Part shown: piece by piece, positions 24,484 to 32,961 of the stretch | Position numbering within the stretch: position 1 is the stretch's first letter | Layout of the letters: each line of letters begins with the position of its first letter | Assembly: GCA_934454405.1 (NCBI GenBank) | Contig: CAKSFN010000014.1 | Span: 1-54,746 of the forward strand | Direction: 5' to 3' | DNA from: an uncultured Eubacteriales bacterium | GTDB lineage: Bacteria; Bacillota; Clostridia; Oscillospirales; UBA644 | Length of the DNA: 54,746 bases | Program-made: the position numbers and the translations under genes | The notes under the pieces: model-generated | Databases searched by the model: none | What the model was told of the DNA's origin: nothing | The model's input: the letters and a program-made list of their open reading frames with translations, nothing else

Positions 24484-27363
24484 CTATTCTTCAGTTTGTT
24501 CTTTTTCCCGATCTTCTTCGGTCGTCTGCGGTTCGTTCGGCTGTTCGCTTTCGCAGGGGATTTCCTCCTTCGTCTGCGCGCCGTCCGTCGGTTCCTCCGC
24601 CCCGTCGGTCACGGTCTGTTCGTCAAAAACCGTATCAGCCGTATCTTTTGCATCTTCAGCGTCGCCGTCTTTTGCGCCGTTCATTTTTCTGTCGGGTTTT
24701 TTCTTTGACAGAAAGAATATGAGCGCCAGAACTCCCGCACAGAATACGCTTGCAACTATGCCGAGCGTCAGCCCGTGCGTGAAGAACGAAAACTCTACCG
24801 TATGCTCTCCCGCCGTAAGGGGGATCGCGCAAAGCGCGTTTGCAAGAGGCTTGATGTCAACTTTTTTGCCGTCAACCTTAACGCTCCAGCCCTTGTCATA
24901 GGGGATCGAGGTCAGAAGAACCCCTTCCTCATCGGCGGTGACCGTGCCGCGGACGGTTCTGTCCGTATAATCCGTAACGGTCATCATATTTTTGCCGAGC
25001 TGCGCGTAAGCTTTTTCCCATGAGTCCTTATTGAATCCGTAAACTCTCGCTTTCAGCGTGTCTGTCTTGCCCGCCGAAAATGTGACGTCGATATAAACGG
25101 TGTCGCCCTCTTTTGCGTGGCCGCCCGCGATCATGGTGTCTCTTCCCTGACTCGGATATTTTATTTCGTCGCCGTCGCCCACGGAAACGGTTATGCTGTT
25201 AATTCCCGAAGCGGAGACCCGGAAATAAATATCCTGCTCCCTGTCCGAAACGTATTCGAGAGAAACCGTTGACGTCTGCTTGCTGTTCACGATGTTCGAG
25301 CAGGCGATTCTTCCGTTGCCGTTATACGTCGCGGTCATATTGGTTGCGCTGACGGTCGGCGAATCTATCTCTCTGAAAAGCGAAACGTCAAGTCCCGTTG
25401 CAAGGTTGACGAATTTTTCCTGTGCGTCGGCTCTTGTCGTATAGCTTTTATTGTAGTCGTATATGCTGTTTTTGACCATAAAGCCGAGTGACAGCGGATA
25501 TTTGTTTTCGTACAGCGTCGAACCGTTTGATTTTGCGACGAGTTTCAAAGATGAGTCGTTCGCCACGGTTTTACCGTTGCCGATGATATATTTGATGTTG
25601 AAAAGGGAATTGACAACGGGCGAAGAGTGTTCGTAAACAATGCTGTTTGCTCCCTGCCGCGCGTTGAGACCGAGCGAGCTCAAAAAGCTTGTAAAATCCG
25701 TGTTGATGACGGATGAGAACTCCGAAACGCCATTGTAATCATAAAGCGCCGGGTCGTTGACGGTCCAGTTCTGCGCCATCTCCGTCCTGAAAAATCCGGA
25801 AGATTCGGTTCTCGCCCTGTTGAGCAAAGTCTGAACGTCGTCATACGTCGCAACGTATCCGGATCTGCTCGACGAGCCCACGTGCGCTATGCTGTAAAAC
25901 GAAACCGCCCCGATTTCGCAGACTGCGACGATGACCAGAACGAGCTGACTTCCCCATTTTTTGAGTTTTCCTTTTTTGTAGGCGTAAAGCGCGAGGGTGT
26001 AGAACACAAGCAGCGCTATGCTGATATATATGACCTCATAAGAGAACTGTTCCTTTTCTATCGCTTCGAGAAGCAGCAGAAACGCGAATATTCCCGCCGC
26101 AACGCCCGCCATGCCTTTCTTTGAAACGCCCTCGATATTGTTGAAGGATTTGAACGCTACGGTTATAAGCACAAACGAGAAAAGGAAAGAAAATCTGTAA
26201 GGCAGTTCGTTCGGAAAATGAAGTCCGTGCCAGATAAAATTCAGAATATTCCAGTTAAAGCTCAGAATAAAGAAGCCGAGCAGCGCGCCGTGGAGGACCT
26301 TTTCTTTGGTCGGGATCTTTTTATTTACAAAATATGTTGCGCCGAGTATTGCGGCAAGAAATCCGCAATAGATGTTGGGCAGACCGTTTCTGTATGTCAC
26401 GTCCACTCCCGGCATCAGGTTTCCGAGGCTTCGTATAAACGTCTGATATGTTGAAAGCGCCGCCGAAAAGCTTTTTCCCATATAGGAGTTGTTCGTCATC
26501 GCCAAAAACGTCGGAACGAGCATGAACGCCGCCAGACCGCATCCGAGCGCCGAAAACGCGATGACCTCCGCGGTCGTCGAAAAGAACTTTTTCGCGCCTC
26601 TTTTTTCAGGGTTCGAGAAGTAGCGGATGGGGAAGTAGCAAACCATGAAAACGCATATCATAAACCCGATATAATAATTCGAGTACATTATCAGACCGAG
26701 CGTGACGGAATAGAGCAGGAACTTGCCTTCGTCCACAAGCCGGTTGAAACCGAGAACGCAAATCGGCAGAAGCATCACCGCATCGAGCCACATCGTGCAC
26801 CATGAATAGCCCATATTGAACGAGCACATTCCGTACATAATTGCAAAAAGCAGCGTTGCCGAATCGTTGCGGTTAAACGATTTTTTCAGGTATATGAACA
26901 TAAATGTCGACGCAAGCGAGATCTTTATTATGACAAGAAGCGCCATGCCCTCGACAAGGTGCGACGACGGAATAACGAGAGAAAGCAGATTGAGCGGAGA
27001 AGCGCAGTAATAGGCGATTATCGGCAGAAAGCTTGTTCCGAGACCGCTGTTCCACTGATAAAGAAGACTGCCGCCCTCTTTCATTGTTTCGCTCAATTCC
27101 TTAAAGAACGGGAAATACTGGTGCCACATATCTATGACAAGTATCTGCTGCTCGTCCTGTCTTATGGAGAAACCGAGATTTCTGAGCATGGTGTAAACAA
27201 ATTCGGGCACGATCTTGTTGAAGCCCGAAAAGTTTTCGAGAGCATAAAACAGAAACATCAGGATAAAGGGAATCAAAAATGAAAAAATGATATACCAGTT
27301 TTTGTTAAACGGTTTCTTTTTCAGCGGATTTTTTTTCTTGCTGCCGAAAATGTTAATGCCCAT
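24484..27363 (-). CDS. YfhO family multi-spanning membrane protein (GT-C-type glycosyltransferase)
   Basis: A protein of 959 residues with about 13 membrane helices: an N-terminal cytoplasmic stretch rich in lysine, a large transmembrane block to about residue 500, an extracytoplasmic region (to about 860), a last helix (LTLGIVASVFCAGVLALIFF), and an acidic, threonine-rich C-terminal tail. YfhO proteins are GT-C-like glycosyltransferases. In Bacillus, YfhO transfers GlcNAc to lipoteichoic acid, using an undecaprenyl-linked sugar made by the GT2 enzyme CsbB and flipped by GtcA. The next gene on the same strand encodes both of those partners in one chain. The substrate here is unknown. Confidence 0.8.
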   Translation of the reverse strand: MGINIFGSKKKNPLKKKPFNKNWYIIFSFLIPFILMFLFYALENFSGFNKIVPEFVYTMLRNLGFSIRQDEQQILVIDMWHQYFPFFKELSETMKEGGSLLYQWNSGLGTSFLPIIAYYCASPLNLLSLVIPSSHLVEGMALLVIIKISLASTFMFIYLKKSFNRNDSATLLFAIMYGMCSFNMGYSWCTMWLDAVMLLPICVLGFNRLVDEGKFLLYSVTLGLIMYSNYYIGFMICVFMVCYFPIRYFSNPEKRGAKKFFSTTAEVIAFSALGCGLAAFMLVPTFLAMTNNSYMGKSFSAALSTYQTFIRSLGNLMPGVDVTYRNGLPNIYCGFLAAILGATYFVNKKIPTKEKVLHGALLGFFILSFNWNILNFIWHGLHFPNELPYRFSFLFSFVLITVAFKSFNNIEGVSKKGMAGVAAGIFAFLLLLEAIEKEQFSYEVIYISIALLVFYTLALYAYKKGKLKKWGSQLVLVIVAVCEIGAVSFYSIAHVGSSSRSGYVATYDDVQTLLNRARTESSGFFRTEMAQNWTVNDPALYDYNGVSEFSSVINTDFTSFLSSLGLNARQGANSIVYEHSSPVVNSLFNIKYIIGNGKTVANDSSLKLVAKSNGSTLYENKYPLSLGFMVKNSIYDYNKSYTTRADAQEKFVNLATGLDVSLFREIDSPTVSATNMTATYNGNGRIACSNIVNSKQTSTVSLEYVSDREQDIYFRVSASGINSITVSVGDGDEIKYPSQGRDTMIAGGHAKEGDTVYIDVTFSAGKTDTLKARVYGFNKDSWEKAYAQLGKNMMTVTDYTDRTVRGTVTADEEGVLLTSIPYDKGWSVKVDGKKVDIKPLANALCAIPLTAGEHTVEFSFFTHGLTLGIVASVFCAGVLALIFFLSKKKPDRKMNGAKDGDAEDAKDTADTVFDEQTVTDGAEEPTDGAQTKEEIPCESEQPNEPQTTEEDREKEQTEE

Positions 27364-27381
27364 ATTGCTTTTTCCTTTCCG

Positions 27382-28473
27382 TTATTTGAATACGATAACT
27401 CTTTGAAAGTAGTAACTGATAAAAAACATAATAAATGTTGCGAGCGGCTGACAGAGCCATTGCGCGACTCCCACCGTCAGGAAGAAGCTGTTCAGAAGCA
27501 CCGTGCAGAGAAAGACCGCGACGACTATCGCGTAATACTTGGCAACTTCCTTTGCGTTTCTTTTGCGTTCCTTGAAGACGACGTATTTGTTGATCAGGAA
27601 ATTGAACGCCGAGGAGAGAACTCTGGCAACTATAAAAGAGATTACTATTCGATAATCGGTCAGGTTGTCCAAAAAGCTCGTGTTTTCCTCCGTGTAACCG
27701 AAAATGGCATTCAGCATCACGGCGTAGATGGCAAAGTCTATGACCGTTGCGGACATACTTGAAATCACAAACTTGCTCAAATGCTTGAAAAAGACGGTAT
27801 ATATCTTGACCGAGTCCCGAAAAGGACGAAAATGCGACGATTTGTTTTCTTCTATATAAACGGTTTCGATGGGTATTTCCAGAATTTCGATATGGCGAAG
27901 ACGCGCTTCCATCAGCATGTTCATCTCATATTCGAAACGGTCGCCTTTCGTTTTCAGAAATTCCGTGATAACAGCGGGCGAAAAACCGCGAAGTCCCGTT
28001 TGAGTGTCTTCAACCTTTGTTCCGCTTATCCATTTGAAAACGGCGCGGGTGATTTTGTTGCCGAAACGGGAACGGAAAGGCACATTTTCTTCCTTCCAGC
28101 TTCTGGAGCCCAGAACGAGCTTTTCGGGATTGTCAAGCGTTGTTTTTGCCGTTCTGCATATATCTTCCGGCGTGTGCTGTCCGTCGCTGTCCGCGGTTAC
28201 GACGGCTTTGAAATCGGGATAGTTTTTCTGAATATATCTGAACCCTTTTTTGAGAGCGTATCCTTTTCCGCGGTTTTCTTTGTATCCGATAATTTCAACA
28301 TTCGGGAAAGCGCGGCATTCGTCGAATACGGGTTCGTATTTTTTATCGCTGCCGTCATTGACAATCAGTATTCTTTCGAACGGATAGCCCTGCAATTCGT
28401 TGAGCAGTTTCGGAAGCTTTTCGTCCGGCTCAAAAGACGGAACAAGTATAACGACTTTTGACAATTCCGACAT
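27382..28473 (-). CDS. GT2 glycosyltransferase fused to a GtrA-type flippase domain
   Basis: A protein of 363 residues. Residues 1-230 are a GT2 domain of the dolichyl/undecaprenyl-phosphate sugar transferase kind (ILVPSFEPDEKLP, NDGSDKK, ADSDGQHTPED; the catalytic DTQTGLRGF). Residues from about 235 to 363 have four membrane helices of the GtrA family, thought to flip the sugar lipid carrier. In Bacillus these are separate proteins (CsbB, GtcA). The gene lies 18 bases upstream of the YfhO gene, so a complete three-part system is encoded in two genes. Translation signal: AAAGGAAAT before the ATG. Confidence 0.85.
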   Translation of the reverse strand: MSELSKVVILVPSFEPDEKLPKLLNELQGYPFERILIVNDGSDKKYEPVFDECRAFPNVEIIGYKENRGKGYALKKGFRYIQKNYPDFKAVVTADSDGQHTPEDICRTAKTTLDNPEKLVLGSRSWKEENVPFRSRFGNKITRAVFKWISGTKVEDTQTGLRGFSPAVITEFLKTKGDRFEYEMNMLMEARLRHIEILEIPIETVYIEENKSSHFRPFRDSVKIYTVFFKHLSKFVISSMSATVIDFAIYAVMLNAIFGYTEENTSFLDNLTDYRIVISFIVARVLSSAFNFLINKYVVFKERKRNAKEVAKYYAIVVAVFLCTVLLNSFFLTVGVAQWLCQPLATFIMFFISYYFQRVIVFK

Positions 28474-28559
28474 TTGTATTTCCTTTCTTTTGCGGCGGAA
28501 AGCCGTCCGTCCGCGAAAATTTACCGTTTTTTGACGGCATAATCATACTTATAACATTT

Positions 28560-28588
28560 ACTATATCATAAAACAGGATGATTTTCAA
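28560..28588 (-). promoter_or_regulatory. Promoter of the GT2-GtrA/YfhO operon
   Basis: On the minus strand TTGAAA (28588-28583) and TATAGT (28565-28560) are 17 bases apart. The transcript leader before the start codon would be about 80 bases. Confidence 0.65.
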
Positions 28589-28620
28589 TAGTTTTTTTTC
28601 CGAAATTTTGCTTTCGCCTA

Positions 28621-28649
28621 TTGAAAAAGGGAGAAATATATTGTATACT
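28621..28649 (+). promoter_or_regulatory. Promoter of the sialidase-like gene
   Basis: TTGAAA (28621-28626) and TATACT (28644-28649) are 17 bases apart, about 28 bases before the SD GGAGG. It is back-to-back with the minus-strand promoter. Confidence 0.7.
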
Positions 28650-28682
28650 CACATATAATAACGAAAAATCGGAGGAAATATC

Positions 28683-29786
28683 ATGAAAGTTATTTCTCAC
28701 TCTATTATTTACGACAATCCGCTTCCGCAGCTTCGTTCCCGTCAGGCGGCGTTCCCGTTTCTTGCGCAGCTCGGCGACGGAACGGTTATTTGCTCCTATC
28801 AGATAGGCGAGGCGTTTGAAAGCGTTGACGGAACAAGCTATATCTCCCGCAGCTCGGACAACGGCAAAACGTGGGAGGGTCCTTTTCAGATGTTCGACAA
28901 ATCGTGGGAGAAGGTTCCCGTAACGGACTGCTGCAAGGTAACCTCTCTCGGCGGCAACCGCGTTGTCGGCATCGGCTATGAGTATGACAGAGATCATCCG
29001 GAGCGTCCCATCGGAAATCCTCAGACCGGCGGACTTATAGACGACCGTGTTTACATAACCCGTTCCGAGGACGGCGGAAAAACATGGTCGAAGCATGAGG
29101 AGGTTCCGAACGCATGGGGTCATCATACGGAGGCGTCCGCGCCCATAACCGTGCTCAAAAACGGCGATTGGGTAAGCCCGATAACCGGATTCCCCGATTG
29201 GAGCGGCAAAATGTCGTCCCGCCTCTGCGGCAGACTTCTTCACAGCTCGGACGAGGGCAAAACATGGAACGACGAGACCGTTTGCATGGAATTCGAGGGC
29301 GACTGCGTGACGTGCTACGAGCAGAGATGCTGCCAGCTTGAAAACGGCGCGATTGTCGTTATCGGCTGGAACGAAAATGTTAAGACCGGAGAGAGAATGA
29401 ACAACCACTTCACGATCTCCTACGATAACGGAAAGACCTTCTCCAAGCCCATGGATACGGGCATCAGAGGACAGGCTTCGAGCGTCTGCGCGATCGGCGG
29501 AAATAAGCTTCTTGCCCTTCACGCCTGCAGAAGAGATACCGACAGACCCGGCATTTACGCCTATGTCGTAAACCTTGAAAACGGCAAATGGGATATAGAA
29601 GACGAACTTCTTGTCTGGGCTCCCGCAACGCCCGTGGTTCAGGATAAAAAAGCCGCCGAGATCTTCAGTTTCCTCAAATTCGGTCAACCCGGCGCCATCG
29701 TCCTTCAAAACGGACATATACTCATGAGCCATTGGTTTGCGGAACAAGGGCAGTATATGACCGCCGCCACCGAAATTGAACTCTGA
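28683..29786 (+). CDS. Sialidase-like BNR-repeat protein
   Basis: A protein of 367 residues with four Asp-box (BNR) repeats (S-x-D-x-G-x-T-W): at about 57-64, 128-135, 188-195 and 246-253, the last with F in place of W. This is a six-bladed propeller of the sialidase superfamily. An early arginine (SRQAAFP) could belong to the triad that binds the carboxylate. There is no signal peptide, so it acts inside the cell or leaves by another route. Relatives include sialidases and other sugar-cleaving or sugar-binding proteins. The nearby YhcH/NanQ-like gene favours sialic acid or a related sugar acid. Substrate not certain. Confidence 0.72.
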   Translation: MKVISHSIIYDNPLPQLRSRQAAFPFLAQLGDGTVICSYQIGEAFESVDGTSYISRSSDNGKTWEGPFQMFDKSWEKVPVTDCCKVTSLGGNRVVGIGYEYDRDHPERPIGNPQTGGLIDDRVYITRSEDGGKTWSKHEEVPNAWGHHTEASAPITVLKNGDWVSPITGFPDWSGKMSSRLCGRLLHSSDEGKTWNDETVCMEFEGDCVTCYEQRCCQLENGAIVVIGWNENVKTGERMNNHFTISYDNGKTFSKPMDTGIRGQASSVCAIGGNKLLALHACRRDTDRPGIYAYVVNLENGKWDIEDELLVWAPATPVVQDKKAAEIFSFLKFGQPGAIVLQNGHILMSHWFAEQGQYMTAATEIEL

Positions 29787-29806
29787 GATAAGGGTTAAAA
29801 CTCCGT

Positions 29807-30148
29807 TCTGCTTTGTCTTGACGCTCGCCGTATACCCGATACGCCTCGCGTTCCGCGACTTCGCAGAGGCGAAGTTTTTCCTCCTTATCTGCTCAATCTA
29901 TATCAGAGACACATCTTTATCCGGAAAGAAATATAGGGTCTGGAACTTCTCCGTTCTGCATTGTCCTGACGCTCGCCGTATACCCGATACGCCTCGCGTT
30001 CCGCGACTTCGCAGAGCCGAAGTTTTTCCTCCTTATCCGGAAAGAAATATAGGGTCTGGAACTTCTCCTCTCCGCATTGTCCTGACGCTCGCCGTATACC
30101 CGATACGCCTCGCGTCCGCGACTTCGCAGAGCCGAAGTTTTTGTCCCT
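29807..30148 (+). repeat. Tandem imperfect direct repeats (three copies, 116-bp unit)
   Basis: A core starting ACGCTCGCCGTATACCCGAT is present three times, at 29821-29879, 29969-30027 and 30085-30142. Copies two and three are separated by exactly 116 bases, and the extra block TTATCCGGAAAGAAATATAG recurs at 29917 and 30033 with the same period. The first copy is truncated and 148 bases from the second. Each copy ends in a hairpin of the type CTTCGCAGAGGCGAAG followed by T5 (best at 29858-29879), so the array also looks like stacked terminators. No gene is seen in 29787-30209; open frames here follow the repeat and are not believed. Confidence 0.85.
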
Positions 30149-30209
30149 GCTCTCCCTGTTTCTACGCAAAACACAAAAGAAATGAATACAAAAAAAAGGA
30201 GATCTTGTT

Positions 30210-30665
30210 ATGATCTGCGATAAACTCACGAATTACGAAAACTACAAAGGCATAAACGAACGCATTTACCGCGCTCTCGAGCATGCCGCGCACAATGATT
30301 TTTCAAAATCGGTTGCCGGCAGAAACGATGTTGACGGCGACGATATTTACTACAATTTCGTCAAAGACGGCGAGACCGTTCCTCTCGAAAAAAACACCTA
30401 TGAAGCGCATCGCGTTTACGTTGACATCCACGTTGACGTTGTCGGCTGCGAAAAAGTTTACGTTTCGGATATTTCCGAGATGAAAGTGACGAAAGAATAC
30501 GATGCCGAGGGCGATTATCTGCTCGCGGACGGAAAGCCGCAGGCTGTTGTAGACCTCAAAGCCGGCTGTTTCTGCGTGTGCCTGCCCAACGACGTTCATA
30601 TGCCCATGGTTGCGGACGGAGAACCCGCAAAAATCACAAAAGCGATCTATAAAGTAAGATTTTGA
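30210..30665 (+). CDS. YhcH/YjgK/YiaL family protein (NanQ-like)
   Basis: A protein of 151 residues of the DUF386 cupin family. The metal-binding part of the cupin, with HRVYVDIHVDVVG and later LPNDVHMP, is intact. In E. coli YhcH (NanQ) helps convert N-acetylneuraminate between anomers and sits in the sialic acid operon. Here it follows a sialidase-like gene across the repeat array, with its own SD (AAAGGAG). The pairing suggests sialic acid or a related sugar, but YiaL-like proteins also occur with other sugars. Confidence 0.82.
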   Translation: MICDKLTNYENYKGINERIYRALEHAAHNDFSKSVAGRNDVDGDDIYYNFVKDGETVPLEKNTYEAHRVYVDIHVDVVGCEKVYVSDISEMKVTKEYDAEGDYLLADGKPQAVVDLKAGCFCVCLPNDVHMPMVADGEPAKITKAIYKVRF

Positions 30666-30686
30666 ATTATTCTCTCACAAATAAAA

Positions 30687-30717
30687 AACACCGCGTCCGT
30701 TTTCGTGACGCGGCGTT
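30687..30717 (+). terminator. Terminator after the YhcH-like gene
   Basis: An 11-bp stem with one mismatch (AACACCGCGTC against GACGCGGCGTT) is followed by TTTCCTTTCTTTT. Confidence 0.7.
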
Positions 30718-30760
30718 TCCTTTCTTTTGGAAATGCCGTATTTTAACGGTTTTTCGGGGC

Positions 30761-30789
30761 TTGCAAAATGTCGAAAACTGTGTTATAAT
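30761..30789 (+). promoter_or_regulatory. Promoter of the unknown membrane-protein operon
   Basis: TTGCAA (30761-30766) and TATAAT (30784-30789) have a 17-base spacing, about 85 bases before the first start codon. Confidence 0.75.
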
Positions 30790-30874
30790 ATAAAATAATA
30801 ACAAATAAACTTTTATTGTTCGCCGTTCGTGTTTTTTTAGGGCGAAGCGTGCGGCGTTCTGTCGGAAGAAAAAT

Positions 30875-31420
30875 ATGAGGGAAAAGCTGAAAAATTATAT
30901 TCAGGCAGGGATATGTCCGCAGTTTTTTTATGAGGAAAAACTGCCGCATCTGTGGCTGTTCAGTCTTATTTTGCCCGCGCTGACGGGTATCCTTTCTCTG
31001 CTCTGCGTCGGGCTTGACAAATATTCTTACGGACTTTGCGGCGCCGCTGATGTCGTTGAACTTTCGCTTCTCGGGCTCGCGCTCGGGGTCTGTTCGGTAT
31101 TTTTCCGCGCGGCGGTCATAAAAATCATTTCGCTGTTCACCTCCGATGCGGTCTCCTTTCAGGAACTCTCGTATGCCATCGGAGCCTCGTTCGGCGTTCC
31201 CCTGACCGTTTCCTTTGTCGGCGCCGTTCTGCGCATCGCTTTTTCGCTTGACGTTTCGGGCGCGTTTTTGCTCGTCACGGCGCTGACGCAGCTTATCCCG
31301 TTGTATTATTTGCTTATCTATCTGAATCTCGGCGGAATAAAAAAACGCAAAATGATTTCTCTTTTTACCGTTACCGCCGTCGGCGCGGTTCATCTGTTTG
31401 TGATATGGCTTATCATTTGA
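30875..31420 (+). CDS. Membrane protein of unknown function
   Basis: A protein of 181 residues with five or so membrane helices, including LFSLILPALTGILSLLCVG, AADVVELSLLGLALGVCSVF, VPLTVSFVGAVLRIAFSL and a C-terminal pair. The helices and the short hydrophilic N terminus recall Yip1-like proteins, but the resemblance is weak and I do not assign it. It leads an operon whose next three genes overlap or nearly touch. Confidence 0.7.
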   Translation: MREKLKNYIQAGICPQFFYEEKLPHLWLFSLILPALTGILSLLCVGLDKYSYGLCGAADVVELSLLGLALGVCSVFFRAAVIKIISLFTSDAVSFQELSYAIGASFGVPLTVSFVGAVLRIAFSLDVSGAFLLVTALTQLIPLYYLLIYLNLGGIKKRKMISLFTVTAVGAVHLFVIWLII

Positions 31421-31459
31421 ACCGTCTTTCGACGAAAAACGAAGAAAAGCGAGATAAAT

Positions 31460-31882
31460 ATGGAAAAGAAACGATATAAAATATTCGGACTTGTGTGCAT
31501 ACTCATTATGAGCGTCTGCGGCGCCGTTTTTTGCGGCGCGGGATATGCGGCGAGCGCGATTTACGGTGCGGTCAGTGCCGTTATAGGGTTTGGCTTTTGG
31601 TTCTTTTCATCGGGCTTTATGCCCGACGCGGAAGGCAAAAGCTGGCTGCTGTTCGCCCCGTTTACGGCTCTTTGCGTTATGGGCAGTCTGCTTTTCGGAA
31701 AAGGCGTAAGTCATATCTTTTTCTTTATTGCCGCTATGGCGGTAAGCCTTGACGCTTCGCTTGTCTTTTACCGCAAGGAGGGACGTCCCGCCGCCTCGAT
31801 ATTTCGTCTTTTCGGGATCTCCGCGCTCTGCTGCGTGCTTATGACCGCCGTATGGGTGGTTGTTTCGGGAGGCATATTATGA
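31460..31882 (+). CDS. Small membrane protein of unknown function
   Basis: A protein of 140 residues with four membrane helices (IFGLVCILIMSVCGAVFCGAG; YGAVSAVIGFGFWFFSSGF; WLLFAPFTALCVMGSLLF; FGISALCCVLMTAVWVVV). I do not recognise the family. Its stop overlaps the start of the cysteine-rich protein (ATGA), so the two are made together. The region before it (31421-31459) holds only the SD. Confidence 0.68.
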   Translation: MEKKRYKIFGLVCILIMSVCGAVFCGAGYAASAIYGAVSAVIGFGFWFFSSGFMPDAEGKSWLLFAPFTALCVMGSLLFGKGVSHIFFFIAAMAVSLDASLVFYRKEGRPAASIFRLFGISALCCVLMTAVWVVVSGGIL

Positions 31883-32961
31883 GACGCGATATTAAAAAGA
31901 GAATTTTTGTTTTCTGTCTTCTGCTGTCCGTCTTTCTTCTTGCCGCCGTCTCCTTTGCGGACGGTTCGCGCTGCCGCTGCGACAGACTTCTCAATGAAGA
32001 CGGGCGCTGCGCGAAATGCGGAGAAGACCCCTCGTTATGTTCCTGCTCCTGCTGGTGCGGAAGATCCTCCCGCGTGATTGAAACGGGCGCGGGCAGTATT
32101 CTGATCTGCGAAAAATGCGGAAGCAGCTGCGCTCTCTGCTCCTGCTCCGACAAACAGACCGCGCAGCGGCTTGAAGCCCTTTCTCTCGAAGGCAAGACCG
32201 TTATGAACGGGCTTCCCCGCTCCGGACTTGTGCCGCAGATCGTTTGCGGCGTTACCGTTCTTTGCGCCTTTGCGCTTGTGCTGTGGATATTTTCCTCGCA
32301 GAAGAAAAACAGCACGATAGAACGCGAGAAAATCGAAAAAAGACAGCGCAGAAGCCACGCGACTATTATGAACAAGATAGAAACCCAGGCAAAAACGGCG
32401 GAAGCCCCGAAAAAGAAATCGGATATTGCCGCCGCGGCGGAAAAAAATATAAAATGGCCTCTTTCAGATATAGGAATGGGCATCGCCGCCTATGAGCTGA
32501 CCAACGCCGTTGAGTTTCATCGCTCCGACGATTCCACCGTCGCCGATTTAACGCTGTTTTCGCTCGGCTCATACCTCGATCCCGAGGGAACTCTCGACGC
32601 CGCGTTCAAGGGCGCTTACGGAAAGACCGTTGAAAAGCTTTCCGCCGTCTATATGGCTGCCCGCTCCTCCGACGGAAGCCGAATACGCGCCGCGCGGCCG
32701 TTTTTCGATGAGGATTTCTTTGAAAAGAACGAGACCGCGATCTCCGGGATACTTTCGGATACGGGCGTTGACAAATCAAGCGTTCATCAGCTTTTGAAGC
32801 TTCCGTTCACCATGGAGGTCAAGGTCGGAAGCTCCGAGCCTCAGGTTCAGCGGTTCGCAAAGGAAAAATGCGAGCTTTACACCGCGGAATCTTCTTCCGG
32901 CTCATATTTGAAGCAGAGCAGGTTTCCGCAGATAACCGAATCGGGGAGGAACTCCGTATGA
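31879..32961 (+). CDS. Cysteine-rich membrane protein of unknown function
   Basis: A protein of 360 residues. The ATG at 31879 gives a classic signal sequence (MRRDIKKRIFVFCLLLSVFL). It is followed by about 90 residues with 17 cysteines (CRCDRLL, CAKCGEDPSLCSCSCWCG, CEKCGSSCALCSCS), like zinc ribbons or disulphide-rich repeats outside the cell. A second helix (VCGVTVLCAFALVLWIFSS) leads to a coiled, charged segment and a 200-residue cytoplasmic domain of unknown fold. The protein thus has an outside cysteine-rich sensor-like part and an inside domain. It overlaps both neighbours by four bases. Longer starts upstream lack an SD. Confidence 0.68.
   Translation: MRRDIKKRIFVFCLLLSVFLLAAVSFADGSRCRCDRLLNEDGRCAKCGEDPSLCSCSCWCGRSSRVIETGAGSILICEKCGSSCALCSCSDKQTAQRLEALSLEGKTVMNGLPRSGLVPQIVCGVTVLCAFALVLWIFSSQKKNSTIEREKIEKRQRRSHATIMNKIETQAKTAEAPKKKSDIAAAAEKNIKWPLSDIGMGIAAYELTNAVEFHRSDDSTVADLTLFSLGSYLDPEGTLDAAFKGAYGKTVEKLSAVYMAARSSDGSRIRAARPFFDEDFFEKNETAISGILSDTGVDKSSVHQLLKLPFTMEVKVGSSEPQVQRFAKEKCELYTAESSSGSYLKQSRFPQITESGRNSV

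Noticed and set aside
28566..29747. A 393-codon minus-strand frame opposite the sialidase-like gene
   Set aside because: The plus-strand frame has four Asp boxes, a promoter and an SD. The minus frame has none.
29807..30148. CRISPR array
   Set aside because: Units are 116 bases with nearly identical sequence throughout. There are no unique spacers and no cas genes.
29776..30213. Open frames of 145 and 108 codons across the repeat array
   Set aside because: They repeat themselves with the DNA units, lie on both strands and have no SD. They follow from the tandem repeat.
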